64,000 nt of DNA from a virus: positions 145,519 through 209,518 of the IMG/VR virus record IMGVR_UViG_3300008259_005066; one strand, written 5' to 3'. Within the stretch, counting starts at the first letter, position 1; each line of letters starts with the position of its first letter. Both the position numbers and the translations under genes were made by a program. The notes beneath the pieces were generated by a model. It had not been told where the DNA came from. It did no database searches and saw only the letters and a program-made list of their open reading frames with translations. This document shows positions 39,237-46,823 of this stretch, piece by piece.

Positions 39237-39869
39237 TTAGAATATTATGCTGAAAACAATGGCTTTGGATTTGCTTATCAACTCATCCTGATTGGCATCG
39301 TTGTTGAAGTATATGCCAGTGCCTCCGCTACCAGGCACATCGGATGTTATTGTGGCCGCATTGCCAATGGCAGTGGGAGTGGCGCCGTTGTATTCCAGCA
39401 CCAAAGTTCCATCTAGTGTGAGTTCGCTGGTGGCATAATCAAATGTCAGACCGGCATTGCCACCAAATGTGCCATCTCCGTTGTTGAACTGCACCGCTGT
39501 GTTTGAACCACCCGGAACTACTGTGTTACCTGTGGCGATAGGAGTCCATGATCCTGTCAAGCCCGTGGTGTCTGTGGACGAGGTCAGTTCCCATTGTGCT
39601 GTGTTGTTGTTGTATCGCAGGCCTGCAAAGTTTGAAGCAGTGCGATGCGTGAGCAAACCAGAATTTGATGCGTAGCTTCCTGTGTTGGACGAGTTGACCA
39701 GGATGAACGGATCTTTGACATTGAGTTCGTCCACATTGATATAGGTCAAATTACCTTGCACCGTCAAGTTTCCACTCACAGTGGTATCCGTGTCGATATA
39801 GACCTTCTGCGTGGGAGGATCAATGGTCTGGATGTAGTAATCGCCGTCGATGCGTTTGTAACTGGTCAT
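39237..39869 (-). CDS. Short tail fibre protein
   Basis: 210 residues. TVSGNLTVQGNLTYINVDEL followed by NVKDPFILVNSS is the module found in the long fibres (GNLTVxGxxxxxxVxxLxVxDPxI). It continues with FAGLRYNNNTAQWELTSSTD and GTGIYFNNDANQDELISKSK at the end. It has no repeated shaft and no SAQYAD domain, so it may be a short fibre or an adaptor to which the long ones attach. AAGGG precedes the start; the promoter lies inside the end of the neighbouring gene. Confidence 0.7.
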   Translation of the reverse strand: MTSYKRIDGDYYIQTIDPPTQKVYIDTDTTVSGNLTVQGNLTYINVDELNVKDPFILVNSSNTGSYASNSGLLTHRTASNFAGLRYNNNTAQWELTSSTDTTGLTGSWTPIATGNTVVPGGSNTAVQFNNGDGTFGGNAGLTFDYATSELTLDGTLVLEYNGATPTAIGNAATITSDVPGSGGTGIYFNNDANQDELISKSKAIVFSIIF

Positions 39870-40453
39870 ATCTGCCCTTTTGCTGTATTTAGCAGGGTTT
39901 GGAATTCCAAAATTGGCATGCTACGCAGATTTTTCACTGTGTCAAAACCGGCCACTCGAGCGGATTGCAGGCCTTCTACCCGTATGAATTCTCTGGCAGG
40001 AAAATCCCCACAGATCTGTATGATCTGTTTGACCCAATTGCCGCTGAATGTGGGCGGATCCTGGCTTTTTTTGTAGAACTGCGTGTCAGCATAGAGATTG
40101 TTGAACTGCCCATTGGTGGTTCCAAGATCAAATCCCAGCAGGTAAATGCAGTGATATCCATCAAGACAAGCCAAGGCCACTGCATTGGGACCGGAACTGA
40201 ATCCTTGATATTTGCTGTCCAATCTGTGCGCACCGCTTTCAGGCAAGGGTTTGCGGGTGTAGAAACGATGCTTCTTGGCATAGCCCGAATCTTGTATGGC
40301 CGTGGCGATGGGACGGTCAGTGGCTATCAGCACATCAGGTGTGAACGTGCGATACAAGGCATTGCATCCATACACTGGCCCTTGTGTTTTCAATTGTGCA
40401 AGATCGATGGGTTCGCGGCTGCGGCCGTTGCCCAAAACAAATGCTGTGGTCAT
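39866..40453 (-). CDS. MptE-like / NGRSR-type protein of unknown function
   Basis: 195 residues. MTTAFVLGNGRSREPIDLAQ followed by VYGCNALYRTFTPDVLIATD and SSGPNAVALACLDGYHCIYL plus LGFD is the pattern of a family frequent in cyanophages, with a Rossmann-like nucleotide-binding start (GNGRSR). Related cellular domains (MptE/DUF115-like) are linked to sugar or pterin phosphate transfer. It lies between fibre genes and the structural gene at 40505. The ribosome binding site GGGAGG is embedded in a terminator hairpin, and six T precede the ATG directly. Confidence 0.75.
   Translation of the reverse strand: MTTAFVLGNGRSREPIDLAQLKTQGPVYGCNALYRTFTPDVLIATDRPIATAIQDSGYAKKHRFYTRKPLPESGAHRLDSKYQGFSSGPNAVALACLDGYHCIYLLGFDLGTTNGQFNNLYADTQFYKKSQDPPTFSGNWVKQIIQICGDFPAREFIRVEGLQSARVAGFDTVKNLRSMPILEFQTLLNTAKGQI
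39886..39893 (-). promoter_or_regulatory. Late promoter GCTAAATA
   Basis: GCTAAATA, leader of 16 nt with AAAAGGG, then ATG at 39869. It lies within the last codons of the upstream gene. Confidence 0.55.
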
Positions 40454-40456
40454 AAA

Positions 40457-40488
40457 AAATCCTCCCTGTATGTATCTGGGGAGGATTT
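40457..40488 (-). terminator. Intrinsic terminator whose 3' arm carries the next gene's ribosome binding site
   Basis: Perfect 10-bp stem AAATCCTCCC/GGGAGGATTT with a 12-nt loop, followed on the minus strand by further T residues up to the ATG at 40453. GGGAGG in the 3' arm is also the only Shine-Dalgarno site for that gene. Confidence 0.85.
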
Positions 40489-40504
40489 CCGAGCCTTAGG
40501 TATT

Positions 40505-41266
40505 TTAGCTGTTGTAGTTTTCTACGATGCCAAGATCCAAAAGATTCTGCTGTGTGCCTGTGTTACCAGATCCGGTTGTGCCCGATTTGATAACTGTGCC
40601 TTCGTCTGTAAAGAAGTTGGCAGCATAACGCACATCATTGACCACGCTGGTGGCAGCATAGGTAGATCCACCTGTGAAGTCCAAGATGAACTTGTTGGTC
40701 AACTTGCTGATACGGCGTGCTGTAGAGTCATTCAATGTGAACGTGATGTTCATATTGCCCGAAGTCAATGTTGTATCGGCTTCGTCGGCTAAGATGCAAA
40801 CACCAACTGCGTTTACTCGACCTGTGCCGGTGCTACCAAGTGCGGCTGTAGCAGTAAAGATTTGACCCACTGTGGGTGTGCCAGTTACTCCGTAAGCAGT
40901 CCAATTGGTGTCGCCAACAACAGTGATGCGATACGCTGTGCCTGATACCAATGCTGTGCGAGCGGTCGTGCCACCAACCAAGAACTTGTGTGCGCCTTTT
41001 TGTGTGATGATGTAACCATCTTCTTCAGCAAAACCTGTGATACGCACACGGCATTTCACAGTGGGATAGTTTGCTGAATCCACTGTGTTGGATCCACCAA
41101 CCACACCTTCATATTCAGTGGCCGAACCAGGTGTGAAACCTGTGGGTACCACGGGTGCTGTCAGTGCTGAAAAAGGATTGAAGCCGATGTCAACTCCGGG
41201 ATTAGCGCCGGTTGAAGAGTTATAACTCGTTTCCGAGATGTTTTTGATTTTGAGAGGACGTCCCAT
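40505..41266 (-). CDS. Virion structural protein of the MGRPL family
   Basis: 253 residues. MGRPLKIKNISETSYNSSTG, then VKCRVRITGFAEEDGYIITQ, GVCILADEADTTLTSGNMNI and ARRISKLTNKFILDF are features I recall from an abundant structural protein of aquatic T4-like phages that begins MGRPLNKKYFG. It has an inserted GTAYRITVVGDTNWTAYGVT module (about 110-150). No catalytic residues. Likely a head decoration or capsid-associated protein because of its place near gp23, but this is inferred. AAGGAG precedes the start, and a strong terminator follows the stop, suggesting high, isolated expression. Confidence 0.7.
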   Translation of the reverse strand: MGRPLKIKNISETSYNSSTGANPGVDIGFNPFSALTAPVVPTGFTPGSATEYEGVVGGSNTVDSANYPTVKCRVRITGFAEEDGYIITQKGAHKFLVGGTTARTALVSGTAYRITVVGDTNWTAYGVTGTPTVGQIFTATAALGSTGTGRVNAVGVCILADEADTTLTSGNMNITFTLNDSTARRISKLTNKFILDFTGGSTYAATSVVNDVRYAANFFTDEGTVIKSGTTGSGNTGTQQNLLDLGIVENYNS

Positions 41267-41359
41267 TTTGTTTTCTCCTTAAAGAAGCCCAATGCGGGTT
41301 CTAGCCGCTACGCAGGGGGTTGATGCCTGCATAAAACGCTGAATTGCGTTGTGTAAGAG

Positions 41360-41367
41360 TATTTATG
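41360..41367 (-). promoter_or_regulatory. Late promoter CATAAATA with long structured leader
   Basis: CATAAATA includes the TAA stop of the upstream glycosyltransferase-like gene. The leader of about 93 nt to 41266 contains a small GCAGG/CCTGC hairpin and AAGGAG, an unusually long leader for this genome. Confidence 0.6.
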
Positions 41368-42433
41368 ATCTTTCGCCATTAAGCAGGGCTACCACCGGTG
41401 CCAGGATCTGTTGTTCCACATTGCCTGAATGGAACCAATGGAAATTGTGTTCAATATGGAAACGATTGGCATGCCACCAATCTCGTGTGTCTGCGTGATG
41501 CTGATTGACCACTTCGGCCACGAGATGCAACCTACTGCTGAAATTCTGTTTGAGATCATAGTCATCACAGAAAGTATGGAATCCCAGTCGTTTCAACCAT
41601 GCAGTGGTTCCAGGCGCACCCACCACAAGGAATAGTTGTCCGGCAGCGATGGGTTTCCAGATCTTTTCGCTAGTAAAACTGATCAAGGCCGATGTCTCTG
41701 TGACCACATTGCACCATGCATCTTGATAGGCTGGATGCGCCAAAGAATGGTCGTTTTGTCCTAAGGTTTCGCCTTGCCATGCCATGGGAAAATCTCGTAT
41801 GTTTGTGATGCATCGTTGTGCCAGTTCATCGCCTATGAGATTGGCCAATCCACGATATTGGTATGCAGTGATTGGATGCCCCTGATAGGGACAGCGATCA
41901 TAGAAACTGTAGATAAACTTGTCCAGCAGTCCAAGATCTTTGACCATGGTATAGAACACCAAACGATGGAACGTGGGATTGCGATTGAGACAGGAGAACG
42001 CATGTGTTCTATCATGACTGGGGAACTCGCGACACAGCGATTGTTTTTTAAAAACAAACAACCAACTGGGATATGTAATCTCTCGGAGATGTTGATGCTG
42101 TGTGAGATCAAACTGGCTCAAACCAAAAAAACAAGGTATACGGAATTCACCAGCGATGTTATCCAGTATGATAGACTTGTCTCGATAGTCTGTGACAGGA
42201 TCTTGCGTGCCGTCAAATATGATCTGTTCAAATCTGATGTTATCGGCGCTGGCCCGATCAACCACGGTCTTTACGTAATGTTCTATGTCTTGACCTTTGA
42301 CTAAATTGCAGTCAATGACCAGGGTTGGACGATGGACCTGTTTCAACAACGGTTCATAGTGCTGGTGAGGATTGTTTTCAACAAAATCAAACTGATCAGT
42401 GTTGAAGTTGTAGCGCCAATGCAGATCTTGCAT
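41363..42433 (-). CDS. Glycosyltransferase-like protein (fucosyltransferase/exostosin type)
   Basis: 356 residues. The C-terminal half holds the donor-binding pattern of GT10-like or related GT-B enzymes: AWCNVVTETSALISFTSEKI followed by WKPIAAGQLFLVVGAPGTTA and LKRLGFHTF. SCLNRNPTFHRLVFYTMVKD upstream is the NRxxxxHR region common to such phage proteins. It would transfer a sugar to a protein, DNA or cell-surface acceptor; the acceptor is unknown. It lies inside the late structural region between gp23 and the MGRPL protein. A CATAAGTA sequence 5 nt before the ATG is a possible, imperfect late promoter. Confidence 0.7.
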   Translation of the reverse strand: MQDLHWRYNFNTDQFDFVENNPHQHYEPLLKQVHRPTLVIDCNLVKGQDIEHYVKTVVDRASADNIRFEQIIFDGTQDPVTDYRDKSIILDNIAGEFRIPCFFGLSQFDLTQHQHLREITYPSWLFVFKKQSLCREFPSHDRTHAFSCLNRNPTFHRLVFYTMVKDLGLLDKFIYSFYDRCPYQGHPITAYQYRGLANLIGDELAQRCITNIRDFPMAWQGETLGQNDHSLAHPAYQDAWCNVVTETSALISFTSEKIWKPIAAGQLFLVVGAPGTTAWLKRLGFHTFCDDYDLKQNFSSRLHLVAEVVNQHHADTRDWWHANRFHIEHNFHWFHSGNVEQQILAPVVALLNGERS

Positions 42434-42438
42434 CGCAA

Positions 42439-42446
42439 TACTTATG
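42439..42446 (-). promoter_or_regulatory. Possible late promoter CATAAGTA, 5 nt from ATG
   Basis: CATAAGTA differs from the consensus by G for A near the end. The spacer TTGCG puts the ATG at 42433 at the expected transcription start. It overlaps the end of the 45-codon gene. Confidence 0.35.
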
Positions 42447-42579
42447 GTGTTTTTACTATCAGACTATGATTGGCTGGTGGGGGCAAAGGTTTGATCACAA
42501 CATAACCAATAGCAACACCTATGGGTGCTTGTGGTCGGATGGCCGGTGTGCCCAACCCAATGTTTACTTTGCCAATCAT
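42442..42579 (-). CDS. 45-residue protein with its own consensus late promoter
   Basis: From the ATG at 42579: MIGKVNIGLGTPAIRPQAPI, then a hydrophobic GVAIGYVVIK stretch and PLPPPANHSLIVKTP. A longer in-frame extension exists upstream but crosses a terminator. The perfect TATAAATA 5 nt upstream supports the short form. Pro-rich and slightly basic; no family recognised. It lies directly downstream of the major capsid gene, so a small capsid-associated (for example decoration) protein is possible. It may also be a fortuitous frame, but the isolated promoter and terminator argue for a real gene. Confidence 0.6.
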   Translation of the reverse strand: MIGKVNIGLGTPAIRPQAPIGVAIGYVVIKPLPPPANHSLIVKTP

Positions 42580-42584
42580 GACAA

Positions 42585-42592
42585 TATTTATA
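42585..42592 (-). promoter_or_regulatory. Consensus late promoter TATAAATA, 5 nt from ATG
   Basis: The only exact T4 consensus octamer among the late sites I found. Spacer TTGTC, then ATG at 42579; expected transcript starts on the start codon. Confidence 0.7.
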
Positions 42593-42601
42593 GCCAACAA
42601 A

Positions 42602-42621
42602 AAACCCGCCGAAGCGGGTTT
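42602..42621 (-). terminator. Intrinsic terminator after gp23
   Basis: 8-bp stem AAACCCGC/GCGGGTTT with a TTCG tetraloop on the minus strand and a T run after it. It ends the head operon just after the gp23 stop. Confidence 0.9.
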
Positions 42622-42646
42622 TTGTTTTTTCCTTTTCCGTAACGGA

Positions 42647-43843
42647 TTAGGAGAATGACAAGTTGGAAACAGCAATCTCACCAACATAGTCGCCGGCGTT
42701 ACCGAACGAAGATGCTGTGTTTGTGAGTTCGATATAGCCGTAACGTGTCATGAATGATACGACTGGTTCGAATGTGCTTGGATCCAGCACGACACCGCTT
42801 GACATCAATGGGATGTATGGGCAGTAGAACGCGGCTGCATCTGTTTCGCTTGCGCCTTTGTAACCAACCAACACAGGTGTTGTATCTGCGGCATAAGAGT
42901 CGCAGAACACACGCATAGCGCCGTTCAATGTACCAACAAACTTGGTGTTTGTGGGTGCTTCGAATGTGCCTTCTGTGGTGCGGGCAAAAGCTGATGTTGT
43001 TGCAGACTGAAGAACAGTCAATGAAGCAGGCGATACAACAGCCCAGTTACCAGCGCCACGGCGTGTGCGCTGAGCGATCAAGTTAGCAACACGGTTGATC
43101 AAAACTGCCAATGCGGCATGTTCGTCACCAACGAATGTGGCTGTGCCTGATACAGTAGCCTGGTTGTATGTAAACTCTGTTGATGCAAGAGTGCGGAGTG
43201 ACAGGAGGATCTCCTGATCAATTTCAGCGGTAATTTCTTGCGCTAGAGCTGCCATGATTTCTGCTTCGATGTCAATGCCATGCATGGCTTGTGCATCTTG
43301 TGCAGCTTCAAATGTCCAACGTGCTTGCAATTTGCGTGTTTTAGCTTCAACAGCCTGCTTCAGGATTTGCACAGAAATTTGCTTACCACCGTTGCCTTCG
43401 AGGGTAGCAGTAGCGGCACCAGTATAAGTGGTGGCTGTACCTTCGTTTTGTGGCACTGTGGAGTAAGCCTGAGCGATCTTGAATGGGCTGAGTGCTTCTT
43501 CACCTGCTGTAACGGATGTCTGAGCAGCTGAATTGTCAGTCAATGACTGAGCATAACGCACACGCAGAGTGTGGATCTGGCCTACAGGACCTGTCATTGG
43601 CTGAACACCAACCAACTCGTTAGCGATAACAGTTGGCATGACACGTCGGATAACTGGCAGAATCACACGGTTTAATGTAGCGATGTTACCAGATACTGTG
43701 GAACCAGCACTTGCGTTCTCTTTCAAATACTTGCGGGTGTTTTCGAGGATCACACCCATTGTGTTGCGGCGAGCACCATTCAAACCTTCCATGAGGGCTT
43801 CTTTGGTCTCGTCCCAACGGCTTTCTAATAGTTCTTGTGACAT
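42647..43843 (-). CDS. 23: Major capsid protein gp23
   Basis: 398 residues. The N-terminal propeptide (MSQELLESRWDETKEALMEG, helical to about residue 47) ends near KYLKENASAGST, where gp21-type cleavage is expected. The HK97-fold body follows: ILPVIRRVMPTVIANELVGV, QPMTGPVGQIHTLRVRYAQS, AEIDQEILLSLRTLAS, RRGAGNWAVVSPASLTVLQS and PYIPLMSSGVVLDPSTFEPV. It is shorter than T4 gp23 and typical of aquatic T4-like phages. AAGGAG precedes the start. No late motif lies directly upstream, so it is read from the gp20-22 transcripts, with a strong terminator after it. Confidence 0.97.
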   Translation of the reverse strand: MSQELLESRWDETKEALMEGLNGARRNTMGVILENTRKYLKENASAGSTVSGNIATLNRVILPVIRRVMPTVIANELVGVQPMTGPVGQIHTLRVRYAQSLTDNSAAQTSVTAGEEALSPFKIAQAYSTVPQNEGTATTYTGAATATLEGNGGKQISVQILKQAVEAKTRKLQARWTFEAAQDAQAMHGIDIEAEIMAALAQEITAEIDQEILLSLRTLASTEFTYNQATVSGTATFVGDEHAALAVLINRVANLIAQRTRRGAGNWAVVSPASLTVLQSATTSAFARTTEGTFEAPTNTKFVGTLNGAMRVFCDSYAADTTPVLVGYKGASETDAAAFYCPYIPLMSSGVVLDPSTFEPVVSFMTRYGYIELTNTASSFGNAGDYVGEIAVSNLSFS

Positions 43844-43869
43844 AATGTCTCCTTCTTCCTTCCTAAGAA

Positions 43870-44970
43870 TTAAAGCCCTGCTAGGCGTTTGAGGTCGATC
43901 ACATTGCTCTTAGAAGCAGTGTCTTCTTCCGCTACAACCTTTGCAGATTTATCACCAGTTACTTCACTAACACTCTCTGCGATCACTTTACGGGCTTTCG
44001 CAGGACGATTGTCAGCTAACACAGCTGGTAGATATTTTTCGAAAGCGCCCTTGAGACGGGTCGTTTGGACGTTTTCGAGCAGATTCTTCATGACTTCTCG
44101 CTTCTCTTCATTGAGAGGAGCAAGCAATTCTTCCATGGCGTTTGCACGTTCATTGGATTCCTTGATCACGCGAATCTCGCGTTCCTTGTTTTCAACGAGA
44201 ACTTTTGCTTTCTCGGTGAGTTGGATGGCTTCGGCCAATTTCTGATCTTTTGAAGCGATTGTATCACGCAGTTTGCGGATTTCAGCGTTCTCATTGAGAT
44301 GAGTGGCACCAAATTCTGCGGCGTATGCTTCAAAAATACGACGACCAAAATTGTTCTCGCGAGCAACTTTGATGTCTTCATGTAACTGGCTAAGTTCAGC
44401 CTTCAAATGCTTGGCAACACTCTGGCTCATCTTGGTAGCACTTTCTTTCACGAAACGTGATTTCAATGCTTCCAATTGCTTACGTGCTTCGCGGACTAGA
44501 CGAACTTTGGTTTCCACCGCGTCCTTCTTGTCTTGTGCGAATTCTGTAATCTCTTGGGCAAGAGCTTTCACAACAAAACTTTCCAATTTCTGGATTGATT
44601 CATTGTGTGTTTTGCGATCTTTGCGCAGTTCGCCAATTTCTTCGGCAAGTTTAGAAACCATGAAGTCGTTAAACTTCGTTGCTGATTCCTTCATCTTGAC
44701 TTGGAACTTGACACGATCTTCGGCCAATGACTGCTTTTCAGCTGCCACTGCTTGGATCTCTGCGGCAAGACCATCTGTTACCATGCGATCTAGGGCTTCC
44801 ACCATCACTTGTTTGTCATGCTCATAGCGTTGTGCAAACTCTTCTCTGAGTTCTGCACGCACCTCTTCACGAGCCTCGTTCAGCTTTGATTCCCATTGTT
44901 CCGAGATGGCTGTGCGAGTTTCCTCGTTGATTAGGTCGCTATCTAGTAACGGTTTGATGGCATCTAGCAT
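43870..44970 (-). CDS. 22: Prohead core scaffold protein gp22
   Basis: 366 residues, almost wholly coiled coil: long Glu/Lys/Ala helices such as EQWESKLNEAREEVRAELRE, KSLAEDRVKFQVKMK-type stretches and IRKLRDTIASKDQKLAEAIQ. FEKYLPAVLADNRPAKAR and a Ser/Lys tail ending SNVIDLKRLAGL close it. gp22 forms the transient core around which gp23 assembles, and gp21 later digests it. Its place between gp21 and gp23 matches T4. AGGAGAAA lies before the start. Confidence 0.88.
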   Translation of the reverse strand: MLDAIKPLLDSDLINEETRTAISEQWESKLNEAREEVRAELREEFAQRYEHDKQVMVEALDRMVTDGLAAEIQAVAAEKQSLAEDRVKFQVKMKESATKFNDFMVSKLAEEIGELRKDRKTHNESIQKLESFVVKALAQEITEFAQDKKDAVETKVRLVREARKQLEALKSRFVKESATKMSQSVAKHLKAELSQLHEDIKVARENNFGRRIFEAYAAEFGATHLNENAEIRKLRDTIASKDQKLAEAIQLTEKAKVLVENKEREIRVIKESNERANAMEELLAPLNEEKREVMKNLLENVQTTRLKGAFEKYLPAVLADNRPAKARKVIAESVSEVTGDKSAKVVAEEDTASKSNVIDLKRLAGL

Positions 44971-44979
44971 GCGTTTCTC

Positions 44980-45603
44980 CTAAATCTTGAGATCTTTGAT
45001 CAAACGAGAAATCTCGCTCTTCAAGTATCTCTGTACCTTGTCGTCTCCGCCAGCATCTTTGGCCATCTCTAGCACTCGATGACCATATTTCATGTTCATG
45101 AGTCCTTCGTAGACAGCTGTGGGATATGCGTTGGGCGCACTGGGTTGGGCGACAACATCGACAGTGACAATTTCAAAATCACTGACATGTCCATTGGCCT
45201 CGTTAACGTTTCCGCTACCGCGGCTTGAAACTCCTAATTTCACACCTGACTCAAGCATGGTGCGCACCAAATTGCCCATTGGCGTTGGGAGAATTTTTAA
45301 CTTACCAAATCCGTTGGGGCCATCCATCCACATTTCTGTCATGATATGACTGCAACGATCTAGGTTAATTTTAAGGTCATCGGGGTGATCAACTTCGCCC
45401 AACACAGAATATCCACCCTGTATTTGCTCATTGATTTGCTTTACTGCTTTTTCAATTTCGTTTACAGGATACACACGCTCGTTGGCATTTTTCACACCAC
45501 CCTGGATGCAGATACCTTTCATGTAAAGGTCCTTACCTTCGACGCCTTCAAGCACTATGCGTGCGGCATCAAAAGTAAGGTGTTCTCTGAGGTATCGAGC
45601 CAT
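44980..45603 (-). CDS. 21: Prohead maturation protease gp21
   Basis: 207 residues. GKDLYMKGICIQGGVKNANE followed by RVYP, GGYSVLGEVDHPDDLKINLD with the catalytic His, and ESGVKLGVSSRGSGNVNEAN with the catalytic Ser are the T4-type prohead protease signature. It cuts scaffold, gp23 propeptide and internal proteins after (L/I)xE, which matters for the leader-bearing cluster at 5-9.6 kb. The C-terminal helix KVQRYLKSEISRLIKDLKI may be the self-cleaved part. It lies between the gp68-like and gp22 genes as in T4. Confidence 0.93.
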   Translation of the reverse strand: MARYLREHLTFDAARIVLEGVEGKDLYMKGICIQGGVKNANERVYPVNEIEKAVKQINEQIQGGYSVLGEVDHPDDLKINLDRCSHIMTEMWMDGPNGFGKLKILPTPMGNLVRTMLESGVKLGVSSRGSGNVNEANGHVSDFEIVTVDVVAQPSAPNAYPTAVYEGLMNMKYGHRVLEMAKDAGGDDKVQRYLKSEISRLIKDLKI

Positions 45604-45621
45604 AACTCTGAACTTAACCTA

Positions 45622-46485
45622 TTAGTAAGGGCTCTTGGTGTTTACACCAGTGGCCTGTGCTAGATGTGGCTTGGTAGCAGGACTTTGTTTGACTGTGCTC
45701 TTCGCAGGTGCGTTTTGCACTTCGCCACTCATGATGTCCTTGGCTGTGGGTGCTGGGCGACCTTTTTCGTCTGCACCAGTGCTCATCACAGGCTTACCAT
45801 CCATACCTTTGGCTCCGCTGTTAGCTGCAACAGTGGATTTTTTGTTGATACCAGCATCTTCTGATTTCACAGGAGCAGGAGCAGCCTTCAAGTTGATGGC
45901 TTCTTCAAGACCTTCCATGGTCTCATCTTCTACGTCCATGTCAGCTTCTGCTTCGCTGTCCATTTCAATCTCATCACCGCCGCCAACTTCTGCATCCATG
46001 TCAACTTCCATGTCGCCGTTGGCACCTTCGTCGCCCATGAGGGCTTCAAATTCGGCCATGAGTTCATCTAGTTTGTCTTCGAGATCTACAACGCGATCTT
46101 CTAGATCATCAGCAGCCTCTTCTTCGCCTTCACCTTCCATGGAAAGACCTTCTTCTTCCACTTCGATTTCGTCGATCAGTTGATCTGCTTGATCACCGCC
46201 CATGGTTTCATCGTATTGATCCATACGGCCCATGGCGTCATCGCTGTCTTCTTCCAAAGAATCAGACTCTTCCATTTCGTCCTTGGCTTCGTCGAGTTCT
46301 TCTTCGTCTTTGTCCTTGGCTTCGTCGAGTTCTTCTTCGTCTTTGGCTTCTTCAATTTCTTCTTCGGCCATCAAGTCTTCATAGATGGCACGGCTTTTTT
46401 CTACTACGATCTCATGGAAAAGATCGCGGGCTTTCTGCTCTTCGTCATTGATAACGAATTCAATGAGCTGTTCAAATTTGTTCAT
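45622..46485 (-). CDS. Acidic prohead core protein, gp68-like position
   Basis: 287 residues. The N-terminal helix MNKFEQLIEFVINDEEQKAR with DLFHEIVVEKSRAIYEDLMA is the conserved part. Then follow very acidic repeats (EEELDEAKDKD twice), a long Glu/Asp coiled region (EDRVVDLEDKLDELMAEFEA) and a Lys/Ala/Pro tail ending LAQATGVNTKSPY. Its place between gp67-like and gp21 corresponds to T4 gp68, a core protein needed for head shape, though T4 gp68 is shorter. GGAGGAA precedes the start. A perfect 33-bp tandem duplication occurs in the acidic part. Confidence 0.7.
   Translation of the reverse strand: MNKFEQLIEFVINDEEQKARDLFHEIVVEKSRAIYEDLMAEEEIEEAKDEEELDEAKDKDEEELDEAKDEMEESDSLEEDSDDAMGRMDQYDETMGGDQADQLIDEIEVEEEGLSMEGEGEEEAADDLEDRVVDLEDKLDELMAEFEALMGDEGANGDMEVDMDAEVGGGDEIEMDSEAEADMDVEDETMEGLEEAINLKAAPAPVKSEDAGINKKSTVAANSGAKGMDGKPVMSTGADEKGRPAPTAKDIMSGEVQNAPAKSTVKQSPATKPHLAQATGVNTKSPY
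46280..46345 (-). repeat. Perfect 33-bp tandem duplication in the acidic core protein gene
   Basis: Two identical 33-bp copies, 46280-46312 and 46313-46345, each adding eleven codons (EEELDEAKDKD-type) in frame. Looks like a recent slippage event in an acidic disordered tract. Confidence 0.9.
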
Positions 46486-46516
46486 GAGGTTCCTCCAATG
46501 TTATGGCTCTGTGTGA

Positions 46517-46524
46517 TATTTACG
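46517..46524 (-). promoter_or_regulatory. Late promoter CGTAAATA of the gp68/21/22/23 block
   Basis: CGTAAATA with a leader of about 31 nt containing TTGGAGGAA before the ATG at 46485. First late site upstream of the capsid operon; the roughly 75 bp further up to 46600 show nothing else clear. Confidence 0.5.
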
Positions 46525-46599
46525 ACACACACCTAAATCTATGCGGTTTATGGGGTAAAAGTGGTAGAAAATGACTGTGAAACCGAGATAAGACCGGTT

Positions 46600-46818
46600 C
46601 TACAGGGCCGGAGCGGCCGGAGGCTGATATTGCTTGCGGATATCTCGGAGTTTTTCTTTGTATTCGTATGACCGCACATCGTTCATGCGACGCAGTTTGT
46701 TGATCTGCTTGAGCGTGAGTTTGGTCTTGCGCAGTTTGCCCAACTGAGGTTGGCTGTTGTCATCAGCAAGATCTTGGTAACCAGCAGGATCTTTGTGGAA
46801 AAATTCAAAGAGGTTCAT
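46600..46818 (-). CDS. 67: Small prohead core protein, gp67-like
   Basis: 72 residues: MNLFEFFHKDPAGYQDLADD then LRKTKLTLKQINKLRRMNDV and a basic helix with KEKLRDIRKQYQPPAAPAL. The position directly after the portal gene and before the gp68-like gene is that of T4 gene 67, whose product is a small, highly charged core protein. The assignment rests on synteny and the Lys/Arg-rich helix. The start lies 5 nt after an AATAAATA late promoter that overlaps the portal stop codon. Confidence 0.65.
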   Translation of the reverse strand: MNLFEFFHKDPAGYQDLADDNSQPQLGKLRKTKLTLKQINKLRRMNDVRSYEYKEKLRDIRKQYQPPAAPAL

Positions 46819-46823
46819 GGCAG

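Noticed and set aside
45635-46183. Ser-rich plus-strand frame opposite the acidic core gene
   Set aside because: Antisense of Glu/Asp codons gives Ser/Phe-rich translations; the minus-strand gene fits the T4 order.
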